Source: Candidatus Kapaibacterium sp.
Lineage (GTDB): Bacteria; Bacteroidota; Ignavibacteria; Kapaibacteriales; NICIL-2
Direction of reading: 5' to 3'
NCBI GenBank assembly: GCA_026003475.1
Contig: BPHJ01000001.1
Location: 506,545-570,544, forward strand
DNA: 64,000 nt
Shown piece after piece: positions 61,756 through 64,000 of this stretch. The translations under genes were made by a program, and so were the position numbers. The notes under the pieces are model-generated. The model ran no database searches. It had not been told where the DNA came from and worked only from the letters and a program-made list of their open reading frames with translations. Within the stretch, counting starts at the first letter, position 1. The number at the start of each line of letters is the position of its first letter.

Positions 61756-63228
61756 TTACCAGGTGCGGAGCATCTCGACAAAGAGCCGGACACCGACTCC
61801 CGTGCCTCCTTTGGGCGTATAGGCACCATCTTTGGGCGCCATTCCAGTACCAGCAATGTCCAAATGTGCCCATGGATAGGAGCCAATAAAGTGCTTCAGG
61901 AACAGTGCTGCTGTAATCGCACCCGCAGGACGTCCACCGCTGTTTTTGACGTCGGCCACATCGCTTTTGATCTGCTCAAGATATTCATCATGGAGCGGAA
62001 GTTCGCAAACGTACTCGCTAGTTGCATCGGCTGCACGCTTGATGCGATCGAGCAGGGAACGGTCGGTACCCATCAATCCGCTCGTGACATGACCGAGTGC
62101 AATGACACATGCTCCGGTGAGCGTTGCAATATCAACGACGGCTTGCGGTTTGTACCGATCAGCATACGTGAGTGCATCGGCTAAGATGAGCCGCCCTTCT
62201 GCATCGGTGTTGTCAATTTCAGCAGTCTTTCCGTTCATGAACGTGATGACATCGCCTGGTCGGTAGGCAGAGCCGCTGGGCATATTCTCTGTGGCAGGAA
62301 CAAGGCCAACAACGTTGATGGGCAGTTGGAGTTTCGCGACGGCATAGAGCGTCCCAATCACGGTTGCTGCACCGTGCATGTCCATTTTCATCTCGCCCAT
62401 GCGTTCGGCAGGTTTGATCGAAATGCCACCGGTGTCGAAGGTCACACCTTTGCCGACCAAGACGACGGGCGGCTGACCGGCTTTGCCACCACGCCACTCC
62501 ATGATGATGAATACCGGCGGACGGGTGCTTCCTTGGTTGACAGCCAACAGCCCTCCCATCTTGAGTTGGGAAATCTTACGTTTGTCGAGAACCTGGACGC
62601 GGAACCCAGCCTCAGCACCTGCTTGCTTTGCGTACTCGGCAAGGGATTCGGGGTAGAGATCGTTTGCGGGCATGTTCGCCAAGTCGCGGGCAAGGTACAC
62701 GCCTTCGCACACTATGGCGGCTTGCTCAACAGCGGTGCGAATGGCAGCGCTGCGTTCAGAGCCGATGACAACAATCTGCTCCAGTGCAGTATGTGCATTG
62801 CTGGTTTTGTAGCGCGTGAAGCGGTAGCTTCCCAGGACGGCGCCCTCGACGATTGCTGCTGCGGTTGCCTCCGCTGGTAGGGGAGACCACAACGGCAAGA
62901 CAAGACTGCATTGCCGGGCAGTTCCGCTCAGCATGCGTACACCCGATGAAGCAGCACGACGAAAACGTTCGGCTGTCAGGGTTGCGGTATCGCCAACGCC
63001 GACAACAACTATCTTCCGAGTACGCGAGCGCTCGGCGACGTAGGTGACCGCACTGCTGCCAATTTTCCCGCTGGCGTCGCTGGAAGCAAGTGCTGCTTCA
63101 ATGCTCGGAAAATGCTCGAGGATGGAAGTAATCTGTGCAGAGCGGATAGGCTCATTTTCAGGCAAGAAAAACACCGTCGCGTCCGTATGTGCTCGCGGCG
63201 GTGCTGAGACTTGATAGCGAACGTTCAT
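61756..63228 (-). CDS. pepA: Cytosol (leucyl) aminopeptidase PepA
   Basis: M17 metallo-aminopeptidase of 490 residues. Metal and active-site motifs are GKGVTFDTGGISIKP near 265 (Lys, Asp), MKMDMHGAA and NTDAEGRLILADAL near 340, all intact. The N-terminal domain is more variable. In some bacteria PepA also binds DNA; nothing here shows that. A TAAGTTTG element precedes the gene. Confidence 0.95.
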   Translation of the reverse strand: MNVRYQVSAPPRAHTDATVFFLPENEPIRSAQITSILEHFPSIEAALASSDASGKIGSSAVTYVAERSRTRKIVVVGVGDTATLTAERFRRAASSGVRMLSGTARQCSLVLPLWSPLPAEATAAAIVEGAVLGSYRFTRYKTSNAHTALEQIVVIGSERSAAIRTAVEQAAIVCEGVYLARDLANMPANDLYPESLAEYAKQAGAEAGFRVQVLDKRKISQLKMGGLLAVNQGSTRPPVFIIMEWRGGKAGQPPVVLVGKGVTFDTGGISIKPAERMGEMKMDMHGAATVIGTLYAVAKLQLPINVVGLVPATENMPSGSAYRPGDVITFMNGKTAEIDNTDAEGRLILADALTYADRYKPQAVVDIATLTGACVIALGHVTSGLMGTDRSLLDRIKRAADATSEYVCELPLHDEYLEQIKSDVADVKNSGGRPAGAITAALFLKHFIGSYPWAHLDIAGTGMAPKDGAYTPKGGTGVGVRLFVEMLRTW

Positions 63229-63257
63229 CGGTGTGGTGAAATGGTGAGTACATAGTG

Positions 63258-63265
63258 CAAACTTA
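63258..63265 (-). promoter_or_regulatory. Promoter-like TAAGTTTG element upstream of pepA
   Basis: On the minus strand it matches TAnnTTTG, 29 bases before the pepA ATG. No clear -33 box. Confidence 0.35.
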
Positions 63266-63279
63266 CGGCGGCCAAAAGC

Positions 63280-63771
63280 CTACCACCGTAGCTGAACACT
63301 GATTTGCTCCCCAAGAGGCTGGATGCGGAGCTGAGCAGTGTTGCCGATAGGAAACGATGCCATATGCCCACCGACATACGCATCCATCGCATTGAACGCA
63401 TAGATGGCCACAAACCAGAGCGCTGCAACGTCGCGCTGATCCCGGTAAAACTCACGCTCGCGGAGCGCAAGTTGCTTGCGACCATCGCTCGGATCGTACT
63501 GCTGATAGCGGCGATCAGCATCGAGGTAGCGCGAACTGTTCCAGATAACAATACCTGCCACTGCTGCGCTTGCACCGAAAAAGAGCGCTGCCTTTGGTAC
63601 AGAGCCGTAGTAGAGCTGCCCCCAGCCGGGAAGAACAAGCGATCGCCACAAGGCTCCCAGTGGTGTGACCGAATCAGGTCGAGCAGCAAGACTGTCGTTG
63701 GAAGGATTGGCGGCAAGCGCGCAAGCAACCGCACTACCGAACAGCAATAAGCTCAATTTCGACGAGGGCAT
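63280..63771 (-). CDS. DUF5683-type exported membrane protein
   Basis: A 163-residue protein with signal or membrane segment at about 5-20, then WRSLVLPGWGQLYYG near 42, a membrane segment (AALFFGASAAVAGIVIW) and a C-terminal helix DVAALWFVAIYAFNAMDAYVGGH. This is the DUF5683 pattern of Bacteroidota envelope proteins, whose function is unknown. The start ATG at 63771 overlaps the end of the RidA gene by 38 bases. Confidence 0.8.
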   Translation of the reverse strand: MPSSKLSLLLFGSAVACALAANPSNDSLAARPDSVTPLGALWRSLVLPGWGQLYYGSVPKAALFFGASAAVAGIVIWNSSRYLDADRRYQQYDPSDGRKQLALREREFYRDQRDVAALWFVAIYAFNAMDAYVGGHMASFPIGNTAQLRIQPLGEQISVQLRW

Positions 63772-64000
63772 CTTTGGGTAGTCGGGAAACTTCAACGGTG
63801 GAACGCGCCGGTTTCGAGGCACCGAAGTAGCGCTCATAGACGGCGTTCATCTCGGCAAATGTATCCATCGAGCGGAGAAAGACCGTCGTTTTGACAACGC
63901 TTTCCATGGTCAGTCCCAATTCGTCGAGCATGGCGTTGATGGTTTGGCATATCTGCTCGGTTTGTTCAGCGACCGTTCTGCCAACCAGTTGACCATAGGG
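63734..64000 (-). CDS. ridA: RidA-family enamine/imine deaminase (5' end cut by window edge)
   Basis: The last 88 residues of a RidA/YjgF protein, which hydrolyses reactive enamines from PLP enzymes. Visible blocks are QTEQICQTINAMLDELG, VVKTTVFLRSMDTFAEMN and the active-site region ARSTVEVSRLPKDALVEIE with the conserved Arg and Glu. The N-terminal third lies beyond the right edge. It overlaps the start of the DUF5683 gene. Confidence 0.93.
   Translation of the reverse strand, partial: PYGQLVGRTVAEQTEQICQTINAMLDELGLTMESVVKTTVFLRSMDTFAEMNAVYERYFGASKPARSTVEVSRLPKDALVEIELIAVR

Noticed and set aside
1-64000. CRISPR arrays, insertion sequences, prophage, toxin-antitoxin or defence islands
   Set aside because: No spaced direct repeats, transposase, integrase or defence-type domains were seen on either strand.

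Overview
The window is a gene-dense stretch of a bacterial chromosome with about 63 protein genes, three tRNAs and almost no non-coding sequence. Intergenic gaps are nearly all under 150 bases, and many neighbours overlap. Several signs point to the Bacteroidota/Chlorobiota superphylum, possibly an Ignavibacteria- or Kapabacteria-like lineage: a type IX secretion C-terminal sorting domain, an Omp28-family lipoprotein, a DUF5683 protein, a fused alpha-beta 2-oxoacid dehydrogenase E1, a YbeY ending its zinc motif in GYDD, a bacillithiol BshC, and repeated TAnnTTTG promoter-like elements. The lineage is inferred from protein character only; no rRNA gene is present.

Layout. 1-2 kb (minus): metallo-hydrolase, Rieske ferredoxin and queG (cut by the window edge). 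2.1-9.7 kb (plus): PpiD-like foldase, two squalene-synthase-type enzymes (HpnC, HpnD), NuoE, PBP2 and a solute-binding lipoprotein. 9.7-18.6 kb: aldehyde dehydrogenase (minus), then BshC, a receiver protein, a LEA14-like lipoprotein, a CBS/DUF21 protein, a HIT protein, RsmA, a PAP2 membrane protein, an unknown protein and YbeY. 18.7-24.6 kb: tRNA-Arg(CCT), the minus-strand chain asd-manC-hutI, tRNA-Arg(TCT) followed by hmgA, and nth. 24.8-34.2 kb: T9SS cargo protein, TPMT-like methyltransferase-OsmC-GpmA, DUF58-YbbR, QueA, SppA, RlmB-like methyltransferase and a glycosyltransferase. 34.3-44.6 kb: fused E1, Ffh, S16, a UDP-glucuronate decarboxylase-like enzyme, CPA2 antiporter, AtuA-like, GNAT, a secreted protein and LOG. 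44.6-51.1 kb: the ATP synthase cluster (two AtpI-like proteins, a, c, b, delta, alpha, HldD, gamma). 51.2-64 kb: RadA, an ECF sigma/membrane partner pair, Ald, a glycosyltransferase, lipoproteins, tRNA-Ser, Omp28, PriA, PepA, DUF5683 protein and RidA (cut by the edge).

Together the genes describe an envelope-rich Gram-negative-type cell with heptose (HldD) and nucleotide-sugar (ManC, UXS) metabolism, queuosine tRNA modification (QueA, QueG), squalene formation (HpnC/D), bacillithiol and an F-type ATP synthase. The points that most deserve a second look are an apparent frameshift in atpB, hldD lodged between atpA and atpG, an E1 whose thiamine-diphosphate motif is not the classical GDG form, a Rieske ferredoxin two bases from queG, a duplicated motif in the sigma-factor partner, and a conserved TTGG-N18-TATTTTTG promoter pattern. 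I found no CRISPR array, insertion sequence, prophage or obvious novel multi-gene defence system.
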